A stretch of 29,641 nt of DNA, taken from CALAGJ01 sp964293305. Lineage in GTDB: Bacteria; Bacteroidota; Bacteroidia; Chitinophagales; Chitinophagaceae. The stretch lies in contig CAXYYO010000040.1 in assembly GCA_964293305.1 (NCBI GenBank), positions 1 through 29,641 of the forward strand, given 5' to 3'. This document shows positions 9,114 to 17,614 of this stretch, piece after piece (position 1 is the first letter of the stretch; every line of letters starts with the position of its first letter). A program made the translations under genes and the position numbers. A model generated the notes under the pieces. That model was not told the origin of the DNA, made no database searches, and saw only the letters and a program-made list of their open reading frames with translations.

Positions 9114-9496
9114 CATGTAGGGTTGTAGGATATTGATTTTTACAAAAGACTCTATTGCACGGTGATATACCTATTGCATACACCAAATCCTCTCAAATTT
9201 TAATTGAACTATTTTAAAGTCAAAAATTGTTCTTAAATGATTGTGTATGCTGCCTTTCGGATTTGTAATAATTTCCAACTGCAAGTTTTGGATTAAATTT
9301 ATTGCTTCCCATACATTATTTTTTATATTCAAGATACAAATTATAATTATAGTTTTTACTTTTACTTTTGACTACTCTCCGGCTGCATACTATTCCTGCA
9401 TCATGTAATTAAATTAGAATTATAAAAATTATACTTCGTATTAATTTCCATCTCACCGCCACTTTACCTTAATTTTAGCTCTCAAATACTGACGGT
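9114..9496 (+). other. Intergenic stretch without a recognised gene
   Basis: 383 bases between ftsY and a broken small gene. It is AT-rich. I see no long open frame, no RNA gene, no strong hairpin with a T-run and no copy of the repeat family found further right. Confidence 0.5.
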
Positions 9497-9835
9497 ATGC
9501 CTGACACAAATGGATTCTGGAATAATCTTTTTGAATTTATTTCAACAGAAACAAACCCCTTGTTTGTATCTGCAATAATTGCTGCAATTACAGCACTTTG
9601 GGCTTTCTAAAAATTTAGGTACGAAAAGAAATTAGAAAAATTTAAAGAAGCCTATACTAATTTATTTAATGCCATTTACGATTCGGCTACATTTTTATTA
9701 TTCAATCAAGACCTACAACTACAACTCAACAACGCAAATTTGGAGCAGTTGTACATAGATAAAGTAAGAAACTCCAAAATGTATGATGTAGATAAAGATG
9801 ATTTGTTGAGTCAAATACCAAAGAAACAGGAATAG
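9497..9835 (+). pseudogene. Small membrane-anchored protein gene broken by one in-frame stop
   Basis: From ATG 9497 one frame reads 37 residues with a hydrophobic segment (PLFVSAIIAAITALWAF), meets TAA at 9608-9610, then continues open for 74 codons to TAG at 9833-9835. The second part begins KFRYEKKLEKFKEAYTNLF, a charged helix of the kind that follows a single transmembrane segment in small membrane proteins. Replacing the TAA with a tyrosine codon, a single base, would give a smooth protein of about 112 residues. I take this as a recent nonsense mutation or a base-call error. The family is not recognised. Confidence 0.5.
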
Positions 9836-9940
9836 TTAGAAATCAAAATAAAAATAGATTCAAAATTAGCCTGCATTTCATTCATCCTTTTTTATTTTCC
9901 GCGTAGCGGAATGTATTGTTCTTTGTTTGAAAATTGAAAT

Positions 9941-10351
9941 ATGTCATCCACACTTTTACTACGTATAGCATTGGCTATTGTGCTGCTCACTCATGGCATT
10001 CCCGGAATACTTGATGGCAGCATCAATGATTTTGGAAACTTGTATTTGAATGAAGTAGGCTTTGCGCCATTTGGTTTGTATATAGCTTGGGCCATCAAAT
10101 TGTCACATATCATTTGTGCTGTGTTATTGCTCATCAATAAATTAATCAAGATAGTGGGAATCGTTACAATATTTATTCTTATTGCGGGTATCATCATGGT
10201 GCATGCACCAGAAGGATGGTATGTAGTAGGAGGGGGAAGAAATGGAGCTGAATATAATTTCGTATTGATAGCTATGCTGCTTACTGTCATGTTTCCAAAT
10301 GGTTTCCATTCATTATTTGAAAAGCAACCTCACCGGGATAGAACAGATTAG
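9941..10351 (+). CDS. DoxX-family integral membrane protein
   Basis: 136 residues with four hydrophobic segments (about 5-22, 44-64, 66-86 and 103-119), the layout of the DoxX/SURF4-like family. The first helix carries LLTHGIPGI, close to the usual DoxX LRxxxGxxF-type region, and a glycine-rich stretch (about residues 93-99) precedes the last helix. DoxX proteins sit in the inner membrane and are linked to quinone or thiosulfate redox chemistry in some species; in most Bacteroidota their role is unknown. A short palindrome TTCCGC-GTA-GCGGAA lies just upstream (9897-9911). The gene is followed by the PD40/OmpA gene after about 80 bases, which has its own promoter candidate. Confidence 0.75.
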   Translation: MSSTLLLRIALAIVLLTHGIPGILDGSINDFGNLYLNEVGFAPFGLYIAWAIKLSHIICAVLLLINKLIKIVGIVTIFILIAGIIMVHAPEGWYVVGGGRNGAEYNFVLIAMLLTVMFPNGFHSLFEKQPHRDRTD

Positions 10352-10397
10352 TTCATACATTTTGTTTGTTAAATATCACCGCTACATATTCTAAAAG

Positions 10398-10428
10398 TTT
10401 TTAAAGATTACTGTGTTTGTTAGGTTTG
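10398..10428 (+). promoter_or_regulatory. Possible promoter of the PD40/OmpA gene
   Basis: TTTT at 10398-10401, 19 bases, then TAGGTTTG at 10421-10428. The -7 box fits the consensus. Transcription would start near 10435, almost on the tandem ATGATG at 10433-10438, so the transcript could be nearly leaderless. Confidence 0.4.
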
Positions 10429-10432
10429 CTTC

Positions 10433-12373
10433 ATGATGCAGAAAAATCTGAATAAATGGTATTTGATACTTATTGTTTTTACATCAGTATTTATTACCAT
10501 CAATGAAGCCAATGCACAAGCCTACAATCCAGAAAAATTAGATAAAAATGCCATCAAATATTATGATAAAGCAGTAGAGTATTTGCAAATGGGTTCGTTT
10601 TCCGAAGGAGAGGCAATGCTTAGAAAAGCTTTACAAGCTGATGAAAACTATGCAGATGCATGGCTTTCACTCAGTGGTGTACTTGGTGAGTCAAAGAAAT
10701 ATGCAGCTGCCGTAGATGCTTTTAATAAAGCATGGAAAATTGATTCTATCTATGCAGCATTCTATCTGCTGCCATACTCCATTAACCTTGCAGGTATGGG
10801 TGCTTTTGATCAAGCTGCTGCTGCCGTTAGTCGTTTTATTGCCCTTCCAAAGTTGGGAGAGAATAGCTTGAAAGCTGCTCGTTATAGATTGAATAGTTAT
10901 CAGTTTGCTATTTCAAATAAATTAAAAAACAGCAATCTCAATTATGTGTTCAACCCACAAAATATGGGTGATAGTGTTAACTCACCAATGGCAGAGTATT
11001 ATCCTTCTTGCACCATTGATGATAGTGTACTAGTCTTTACCAGAAGAATGGAAGGCATCAGAGAAGATTTTATAAAAACCACCAATACAGTATCAGGCTA
11101 CACAAAAGCAACTGCCATAGAAGGTAGCCTAAACAATGAGCCTTCAAAAGGTGCAATCAATATATCACAAGATGGAGAATGGCTCCTATTTGCAGGAAAT
11201 TTTTCAGGAAAAGGAGAAGGTAATTTTGATATTTATATTTCCTACAGTACACCTCAAGGATGGAGCGAACCTTTTAATCTGGGGCCAAATGTAAATACAG
11301 AATTTTGGGAAAGTGGTCCATCATTAAGCCCAGATAAAAGAGATTTATATTTTAGTAGTACAAGCCCAGATGGATTTGGAGGTAGTGATATTTATGTATC
11401 GCACATTCAGAGCAATGGACGCTTTGGCCCAGCTTATAATTTGGGTGCCACAATCAATACCTCAGGAGATGAATTGGCCCCATTTATACATGCGGATAAT
11501 CAAAGTTTATATTTTACTTCAAATGGATTGTCGGGCTATGGAGGTACGGATTTATTTGTGGCCAGAAAAAAAACGGACACTACATGGTTTATCCCTGAAA
11601 ATTTGGGATACCCCATCAATACAATTGATAATGAAGGCAGTCTTTTTGTATCTGCAAATGCAATAACAGCCTACTATGCCAGCGACCGTGCAGATAGCCG
11701 TGGCTCTCTGGATATCTATAGTTTTCAACTGCCAGCGCATGCTCAACCATTAAAAACTTTATATGTAAAAGGACTGGTAAAAGATGCCATTTCAGGAAAA
11801 CCTCTTCCATCTTTAGTAGAGTTATCTGAGGATAGTACTCAGCATATCATCAATAAACTACAGACCGATGAATCGGGTTTTTATTTTATCACATTACCCG
11901 TAGGGAAAAATTATACTTTTACTGTTAATAGAAAAGGATACCTGTTTTATAGTAGTAGATTTAATATGCAAAACAATGCCACAGACACGGTTTTTAGAAA
12001 TGATATTTTATTAACTCCTTTGCAAGTAAACGCTACTTTGTCTCTAAAAAATATTCAATTTGCCATCAACGCCGCCACACTAGAACCGGTTAGTCTCATC
12101 GAACTAAAAAAACTCCTCATCCTCATGGAAGAAAATCCTTCCATGCATATTCAAATCATTGGTCATACTGATAATACAGGTACTTCAGTCGCAAATAAAA
12201 TCTTATCTGAAAGCAGGGCTAAATCTGTAGCTGCATATCTAGCAGCAAATGGGGTGCATCCCAAAAGATTGCAATGGACAGGGTTTGGAGATACACAGCC
12301 AATAAATGATAACAATACTCCGGAAGGAAGAGCATTGAATAGAAGAACCGAGATAAAAGTTTTGAGTTTGTAA
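10433..12373 (+). CDS. Envelope protein: TPR, PD40 propeller, carboxypeptidase-regulatory-like and OmpA domains
   Basis: 646 residues. A signal peptide ends near NEANAQA (24-30). TPR-like helices cover about 38-135. A PD40/WD40-like propeller follows (about 185-430), with repeated blades such as SPDKRDLYFSS and ADNQSLYFTSNG and glycine-rich turns (GFGGSDIY, GYGGTDLF). Residues about 443-525 resemble a carboxypeptidase-regulatory beta sandwich. The C-terminal OmpA domain (about 535-646) keeps D580 and R595, fifteen apart, the pair that grips diaminopimelate of peptidoglycan in OmpA, and ends NRRTEI. This architecture is common in Bacteroidota, including some PorE-like type IX secretion partners. 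It probably links the outer membrane to the cell wall. The start may be 10433 or 10436. Confidence 0.88.
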   Translation: MMQKNLNKWYLILIVFTSVFITINEANAQAYNPEKLDKNAIKYYDKAVEYLQMGSFSEGEAMLRKALQADENYADAWLSLSGVLGESKKYAAAVDAFNKAWKIDSIYAAFYLLPYSINLAGMGAFDQAAAAVSRFIALPKLGENSLKAARYRLNSYQFAISNKLKNSNLNYVFNPQNMGDSVNSPMAEYYPSCTIDDSVLVFTRRMEGIREDFIKTTNTVSGYTKATAIEGSLNNEPSKGAINISQDGEWLLFAGNFSGKGEGNFDIYISYSTPQGWSEPFNLGPNVNTEFWESGPSLSPDKRDLYFSSTSPDGFGGSDIYVSHIQSNGRFGPAYNLGATINTSGDELAPFIHADNQSLYFTSNGLSGYGGTDLFVARKKTDTTWFIPENLGYPINTIDNEGSLFVSANAITAYYASDRADSRGSLDIYSFQLPAHAQPLKTLYVKGLVKDAISGKPLPSLVELSEDSTQHIINKLQTDESGFYFITLPVGKNYTFTVNRKGYLFYSSRFNMQNNATDTVFRNDILLTPLQVNATLSLKNIQFAINAATLEPVSLIELKKLLILMEENPSMHIQIIGHTDNTGTSVANKILSESRAKSVAAYLAANGVHPKRLQWTGFGDTQPINDNNTPEGRALNRRTEIKVLSL

Positions 12374-12397
12374 ATATTTTGTCATTAAATATTTTTT
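12372..12397 (+). terminator. Weak AT-only terminator-like hairpin after the OmpA gene
   Basis: AAATATTT (12372-12379) pairs with AAATATTT (12387-12394) around a 7-base loop and runs into Ts. The stem has no G-C pair, so stability is low. Confidence 0.35.
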
Positions 12398-12463
12398 AAC
12401 AGCTTTTTTAATAAATTCTGTAATGATTCAGGGAACTTTACCGTCATAGATTAAAATAGAAAA

Positions 12464-12706
12464 GTGGAAAGAGAACTCATAATAACAGTACCTGCTAATA
12501 AATATGGAAAACAGGAGATATTGAATGAATTGATAACCCTACAATGTCTTTTTCCAAAAATTGAAAGTTACCGTGTGTTCAAATCCTGTCACGAAGTATT
12601 TGACATAGTGAAAAGAAGGAAAGTGCGTAATCCATTTACCCTTAGAAAAATATTTAGGAAAGGTACTCCTTCAAAGACATATCAATATGTTATCAATTTG
12701 AATTAG
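12464..12706 (+). CDS. Possible small protein of unknown function
   Basis: 80 codons with a GTG start, no internal ATG and a basic C-terminus (KRRKVRNPFTLRKIFRKG). Codon choice is AT-rich and like its neighbours. It overlaps the 3' end of the convergent 522-residue gene by 14 bases, which is unusual but allowed. No family is recognised and no clear promoter or ribosome site is seen. It may be a chance frame. Confidence 0.35.
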   Translation: MERELIITVPANKYGKQEILNELITLQCLFPKIESYRVFKSCHEVFDIVKRRKVRNPFTLRKIFRKGTPSKTYQYVINLN

Positions 12707-14261
12707 AGGATTGTTTTTTTGATGTTGAGCTGGCTAGAAATTTATTTCGAATTACTGTTTCCACAGGCTGCTTTTCAATCTTTGAATCTAACCAACTGAT
12801 TATATCTAAATATAAAAATGATTTCCTTTCGAGAGGATCATTTTCATATTGAAGCAGCTGGGTTTTTAATTGCTTAAATTCTGGTATGGCTTGGTCTAAA
12901 TCAATGGCGAATGATTTTTTTAAGAACTTAAACACAGCTTCCTCTACTGCACCCAAATGTTCCATTTTTCCCATAAATCGATATACTGATTTAAACAAAT
13001 ATTCTATCAGACGCTCATTGCCCAATTCATAATGTGCTATGAGGTGTAGCAACCTTGCATAGCATTGTAAATCACTACGCAAATCTGTTTTGCGATTTAT
13101 TATTTTTTGAAGATAATCTATAGCACTATCATTATCCCCACTACCAAAATAGAGTGAGGCAATTTTGTAATAAAAAACTAATGTTCTGTAGCTGTCAATA
13201 CTTCTATAATATGTTGCAATAAATTTTTCGATATCATCTATTATGCATATTCCCTCAGAAAATTTTCCCTGTAAAAAATAATTATTTATTACTGCTTGAT
13301 AATAATACAAATGAAACTGTACAATATCATTAGTATGTTTTAATAAGATTGTTTGGGCAAATACCTGTTTGTATTCCAAAATAGTATATGCAAACTTTTC
13401 ATGATGCCTCAGTACATACAAAGCTGTTAGCAGATTGTGATAGCCCTTTACATATTGTGTTTTTTCTACAACAGCAAGCTCCGGATTATTTGCAAAAAGC
13501 CATACCCACTTTTGAGCATATTTGTAATAGAGTAAAAAATATTCCTGTATGTATGCGTACCAGCAGTATGCTTGGTAAGCATATAACTTTTCATAAAATG
13601 CATCGGGTGCAGCAAGCTCAAGTTTTGCAGCATCAAAAAAGTATTTAATTTTTTTCTGTTCGTCCTTATTTCGGCTATGTCCAAAACTAATAAACCAATT
13701 GTAAAGATGGAGTGATAAATTACTCCATAAACCACTATGTGTAATGGGTTGTATGATCTCATTGAAATCATCAGTAAGTCTTTGTGCCCGGTCTTTAAAA
13801 CTACTGGTTATATGCAACGCTTCTATTTTCTTTTCAAAATTGATGGTCTGTAAAATATACGTGTGGTGGTGATATTTTACAGCAGTTTGCTTCAATTTGT
13901 CAAGCGTTTTCAAAGCCTGCTGGTACAATGCTTTGTTATAAAGAATTCTTGCATTACCCATTTGTTCCTGAAAAATAATATCAATATCAGTAGAGTCTGG
14001 GTTTTGCCGCAGTGCATTTAAAATCTGTTTGTATAAATGTGTTTTGAGGTTTGGTAATTGCTCTTTACTGAATAATTTTTTTTTGCGCAGCAATAATTCT
14101 TCCTGATACTCCTCCATTGCTTCCATTGCAGTAAACAGCTGTACTATTTTTAATTCAGCTTGAGCACTATTCCTTTTTACATAAAGTTTAAATAGGCGTT
14201 TTTCTCCTTTATCTAATGATTTTATCAATAAGAAAACTTCATCGGTACTTCTGTTGGACAT
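12693..14261 (-). CDS. Helical (TPR-like) protein of unknown function
   Basis: 522 residues, with no signal peptide and no membrane segment. The sequence is almost wholly helical, rich in Leu, Tyr, Lys and Gln, with segments that look like degenerate TPR pairs (for example YNKALYQQALKTLDKLKQ, about 112-129, and the region around 370-400). The N-terminus STDEVFLLIKSLDKGEKRLF starts a conserved-looking helical block followed by a basic stretch. No catalytic motif is seen. It is likely a cytoplasmic scaffold or adaptor, by fold only. It is divergent from the leucine operon with a 168-base shared upstream region. The start at 14261 is the first ATG of the frame. Confidence 0.7.
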   Translation of the reverse strand: MSNRSTDEVFLLIKSLDKGEKRLFKLYVKRNSAQAELKIVQLFTAMEAMEEYQEELLLRKKKLFSKEQLPNLKTHLYKQILNALRQNPDSTDIDIIFQEQMGNARILYNKALYQQALKTLDKLKQTAVKYHHHTYILQTINFEKKIEALHITSSFKDRAQRLTDDFNEIIQPITHSGLWSNLSLHLYNWFISFGHSRNKDEQKKIKYFFDAAKLELAAPDAFYEKLYAYQAYCWYAYIQEYFLLYYKYAQKWVWLFANNPELAVVEKTQYVKGYHNLLTALYVLRHHEKFAYTILEYKQVFAQTILLKHTNDIVQFHLYYYQAVINNYFLQGKFSEGICIIDDIEKFIATYYRSIDSYRTLVFYYKIASLYFGSGDNDSAIDYLQKIINRKTDLRSDLQCYARLLHLIAHYELGNERLIEYLFKSVYRFMGKMEHLGAVEEAVFKFLKKSFAIDLDQAIPEFKQLKTQLLQYENDPLERKSFLYLDIISWLDSKIEKQPVETVIRNKFLASSTSKKQSSNSN

Positions 14262-14351
14262 CGTATAAATAATAGCTTAAAACCCTTTACTGTATTGATT
14301 ATTGTACAAAATAATTTATTTTTTAGATACCATATATCAGACAAAGATGTT

Positions 14352-14382
14352 TTTAAAAAATGTACCTACCTAAATAGGTTTG
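14352..14382 (+). promoter_or_regulatory. Probable leu operon promoter with an overlapping palindrome
   Basis: TTTA at 14352-14355, 19 bases, then TAGGTTTG at 14375-14382, fitting the Bacteroidota pattern. A palindrome ACCTA-N6-TAGGT (14364-14368 and 14375-14379) covers the -7 box and could be an operator. The leader to ATG 14430 is about 40 bases. No T-box, leader peptide with leucine codons or attenuator is visible. Confidence 0.45.
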
Positions 14383-14429
14383 CCTGCATATTATGGTATT
14401 ACTGTGCAATGCACTGCAAATAAAAGAAT

Positions 14430-15599
14430 ATGAGTAAAGATAAAGTGTACATATTTGATACTACACTGCGGGATGGCGAACAAGTGCCCGGATGTAAGCT
14501 GAATAAAACGGAGAAAATAGAATTGGCCCTTGCCTTAGAAGGGCTAGGTGTTGATATTTTAGAAGCTGGATTTCCTGTAAGTAGCCCTGGAGATTTTGAT
14601 GCCGTAAGAGAAATTACAAAAGTAGTAAAAGATATAACCATTGTGGCTTTAAGCCGAGCAGTACAAAATGATATTGAGGCAGCCGCAGATGCACTTCGCT
14701 ATGCAAAAAGACCCCGAATACACACTGGTATTGGTACATCTGATTATCACATCAAAGGAAAATTTAATAGTACCAGAGATGAGATATTACAGCGTGCTGT
14801 ACAATGTGTAAAATGGGCAAAAAACTTCGTGGATGATGTTGAGTTTTATGCAGAAGATGCAGGCCGTACAGATAATGAATATTTAGCTAGAGTAACAGAA
14901 GCGGTTATTGCCGCAGGCGCCACAGTTGTTAATATTCCAGATACTACAGGATATTGTTTGCCACAGCAATATGGTGAGAAAATGGCCTATCTCATGAACA
15001 ATGTTCCCAATATTGATAAAGCCATATTGAGTTGTCATTGTCACAATGATTTAGGTTTGGCTACTGCCAATTCAATAGCAGGTATTATGAATGGTGCAAG
15101 ACAGATTGAATGTACCATCAATGGGCTGGGTGAGCGTGCAGGTAATACATCATTAGAGGAATGTGTTATGGTGCTGAAGCAGCATGCTTATCTTGGTTAC
15201 TATTCAAATGTTAAGTCTGAATTGCTGAATCCATTAAGCAGGCTAGTAAGCGACACTATGCGTATGCCTGTGCAACCTAATAAAGCAATAGTAGGCAGTA
15301 ATGCATTTGCACATAGTAGTGGTATTCACCAGGATGGTTTTTTGAAAGATGCCATCACTTATGAAATTATTACTCCTGAAAGTGTGGGTGCAGCAGGAAG
15401 TAAAATTGTACTCACTGCCAGAAGTGGAAGAAGTGCTTTGGCCTATCGTTTTCAAAAATTAGGCTATTCTTTTAATAGGGATGATATAGATATTTTATAC
15501 AAAGAATTTTTGCAGGTAGCAGACAGTAAAAAAGAAGTAAATAATGATGACCTATCAATGATGGCAAAATCATATCAGACAATAGGAATAGCAATATAA
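14430..15599 (+). CDS. leuA: 2-isopropylmalate synthase, short form
   Basis: 389 residues. It condenses acetyl-CoA with 2-oxoisovalerate, the first step of leucine synthesis. The TIM barrel carries FDTTLRDGEQ (9-18, metal ligand D10), the metal histidines H203 and H205 in CHCHND, and ERAGNT (235-240). The linker subdomains follow, including SSGIHQDG and TARSGR. The chain stops at about residue 389, where full-length enzymes (about 500-570 residues) continue into the C-terminal LeuA-dimer domain that binds leucine. Homocitrate and citramalate synthases are similar, but the leuCDB neighbours decide in favour of LeuA. The stop codon lies two bases before the leuC ATG. Confidence 0.92.
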   Translation: MSKDKVYIFDTTLRDGEQVPGCKLNKTEKIELALALEGLGVDILEAGFPVSSPGDFDAVREITKVVKDITIVALSRAVQNDIEAAADALRYAKRPRIHTGIGTSDYHIKGKFNSTRDEILQRAVQCVKWAKNFVDDVEFYAEDAGRTDNEYLARVTEAVIAAGATVVNIPDTTGYCLPQQYGEKMAYLMNNVPNIDKAILSCHCHNDLGLATANSIAGIMNGARQIECTINGLGERAGNTSLEECVMVLKQHAYLGYYSNVKSELLNPLSRLVSDTMRMPVQPNKAIVGSNAFAHSSGIHQDGFLKDAITYEIITPESVGAAGSKIVLTARSGRSALAYRFQKLGYSFNRDDIDILYKEFLQVADSKKEVNNDDLSMMAKSYQTIGIAI

Positions 15600-15601
15600 T
15601 T

Positions 15602-17002
15602 ATGGGTAAAACATTATTTGAAAAAATTTGGGAGCCACATATCGTAAAAACGATTGAAAACGGACTCGTTGTGCTATACATTGATAAACATCTTATTCAT
15701 GAAGTTACCAGTCCGCAAGCTTTTAGTGGAATGAATAAAAGAGGCATCAAAGTATTTCGTCCTTCGCAAACAATAGCTACTGCTGATCATAACGTGCCCA
15801 CGATTAATCAGCACCAACCCATACATGATGAAATGGGTAGAAAGCAGGTAGAAGCACTCATAAAAAATTGTGCTGAACATGGTGTGGAGTTATATGGATT
15901 AGGTCATCCTTATCAGGGCATAGTGCATGTAATTGGCCCTGAACTAGGCATAACACAGCCGGGTATGACCATTGTTTGTGGTGATAGTCATACCTCTACT
16001 CACGGTGCTTTTGGATCCATAGCGTTTGGCATTGGCACTAGCGAAGTGGAAATGGTTTTAAGTACACAGTGCTTATTGCAAAGCAAACCAAAACTCATGC
16101 GTATAAATGTGGATGGTGAGTTAAATAAAGGAGTGGTATCAAAAGATATTGTGCTGTATATTCTTTCAAAAATATCAGCTAGTGGGGCCACAGGTTATGC
16201 TGTTGAATTTGCAGGTACTGCTATTCGCTCACTAAGTATGGAAGCCCGTATGACCATTTGTAATATGAGTATTGAAATGGGAGGAAGATGCGGATTGATA
16301 GCGCCGGATCTAACCACATTTGAATATGTAAAAGGAAGAAAATTTGCTCCGCAAAATGAGGAGTGGATGAATAAATTAGAACAGTGGAAATCATTATATT
16401 CTGATGCTGATGCTGTATTTGATAAAGAGTATTATTTCAAGGCAGAAGAGATAGAGCCCATGATTACTTATGGTACAAACCCAGGCATGGGCATCCCCAT
16501 TACGGGTATTGTACCCACCCTGGCTACTACACATGTAAATGATAAAACAGGATTGGAAAAATCCCTTGCATATATGGGCTTGGAGCAAGGAAATGCTATT
16601 AAAGGACAAAAGATTGACTATGTTTTTATTGGCAGCTGCACCAATGCCAGAATTGAAGATTTAAGAATGGTAGCATCTTTTGTAAGTGGCAAGCAAAAAG
16701 CCACAAATGTGGAAGTGTGGATTGTGCCGGGAAGCAAACAAGTAGAAGCACAAGCAAAAGCTGAAGGCTTAGATAAGGTATTTGAAGCAGCAGGATTTAT
16801 GCTAAGACAACCGGGCTGTAGTGCTTGCCTGGGTATGAATGAAGATAAAATACCTGCGGGTAAATATTGCATCTCCACATCCAATAGAAATTTTGAAGGC
16901 AGACAAGGTGCAGGTGCAAGAACATTTTTGGCAAGCCCATTATCAGCAGCAGCAGCCGCTATTACTGGACAGGTGAGTGATGTAAGGGAGTTTTTAAATT
17001 GA
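15602..17002 (+). CDS. leuC: 3-isopropylmalate dehydratase large subunit
   Basis: 466 residues, full length for LeuC. The three cysteines that hold the 4Fe-4S cluster are C346 (GSCTNAR), C406 and C409 (PGCSACLG). GDSHTSTHGAFG (127-138) and SNRNFEGRQG (427-436) are the aconitase-family substrate and loop motifs. With LeuD it isomerises 2- to 3-isopropylmalate through isopropylmaleate. It starts two bases after leuA and is followed by leuD after nine bases, so the operon is tightly packed. Confidence 0.97.
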   Translation: MGKTLFEKIWEPHIVKTIENGLVVLYIDKHLIHEVTSPQAFSGMNKRGIKVFRPSQTIATADHNVPTINQHQPIHDEMGRKQVEALIKNCAEHGVELYGLGHPYQGIVHVIGPELGITQPGMTIVCGDSHTSTHGAFGSIAFGIGTSEVEMVLSTQCLLQSKPKLMRINVDGELNKGVVSKDIVLYILSKISASGATGYAVEFAGTAIRSLSMEARMTICNMSIEMGGRCGLIAPDLTTFEYVKGRKFAPQNEEWMNKLEQWKSLYSDADAVFDKEYYFKAEEIEPMITYGTNPGMGIPITGIVPTLATTHVNDKTGLEKSLAYMGLEQGNAIKGQKIDYVFIGSCTNARIEDLRMVASFVSGKQKATNVEVWIVPGSKQVEAQAKAEGLDKVFEAAGFMLRQPGCSACLGMNEDKIPAGKYCISTSNRNFEGRQGAGARTFLASPLSAAAAAITGQVSDVREFLN

Positions 17003-17011
17003 AAAAAAAAC

Positions 17012-17599
17012 ATGGCAAAAAAACTTGAAATAGTACATTCATCATTCGTTCCACTACGCATTGAAAATGTAGATACAGATCAAATTATTCCTGCAAGATT
17101 TTTAAAAGCTACAACCAGAGAAGGGTTTGGGAAAAATGTATTTCGGGATTGGCGTTATCATAATGATGATGAAGCACAACCAAAAACTGAATTTGTATTC
17201 AATCAATCTAAATACAAAGGAGCAATTTTGGTGGCGGCTAAAAACTTTGGTTGTGGCTCATCCCGTGAGCATGCTGCTTGGGCCATTGCTGATTATGGAT
17301 TTCGTGTAGTTGTAAGTAGCTTCTTTGCAGATATTTTTAAGAACAATGCCCTTAACAATGGCTTATTGCCTGTAACAGTCAGTGATGTTTTTTTACAAAA
17401 AATATTTGAAGAAGGATACGAATCAACGCTTACAGTAAACCTATCAGATCAATCCATAACAATTGATACAACCGAAGAATCAGAAAATTTTGAAATCAGT
17501 AGTTATAAAAAAACTTGCCTCCTCAATGGTTATGATGATATTGACTATTTACTCAGCCTTCAATCTGTGATAGAGAAATTTGAGTTGACAAAACACTAA
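17012..17599 (+). CDS. leuD: 3-isopropylmalate dehydratase small subunit
   Basis: 195 residues, the usual length of LeuD. It is the swivelling domain that completes the active site with LeuC. Motifs: ENVDTDQIIPARFLK (18-32) and NFGCGSSREHAAWAI (78-92), in which the Ser-Arg pair binds substrate. It starts nine bases after leuC and is followed by leuB after 15 bases. Confidence 0.97.
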   Translation: MAKKLEIVHSSFVPLRIENVDTDQIIPARFLKATTREGFGKNVFRDWRYHNDDEAQPKTEFVFNQSKYKGAILVAAKNFGCGSSREHAAWAIADYGFRVVVSSFFADIFKNNALNNGLLPVTVSDVFLQKIFEEGYESTLTVNLSDQSITIDTTEESENFEISSYKKTCLLNGYDDIDYLLSLQSVIEKFELTKH

Positions 17600-17614
17600 T
17601 AGAAAACACATTAA

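Noticed and set aside
9897..9911. Palindrome TTCCGC-GTA-GCGGAA before the DoxX gene
   Set aside because: No T-run follows on the plus strand and it is not repeated, so neither a terminator nor an operator can be supported.
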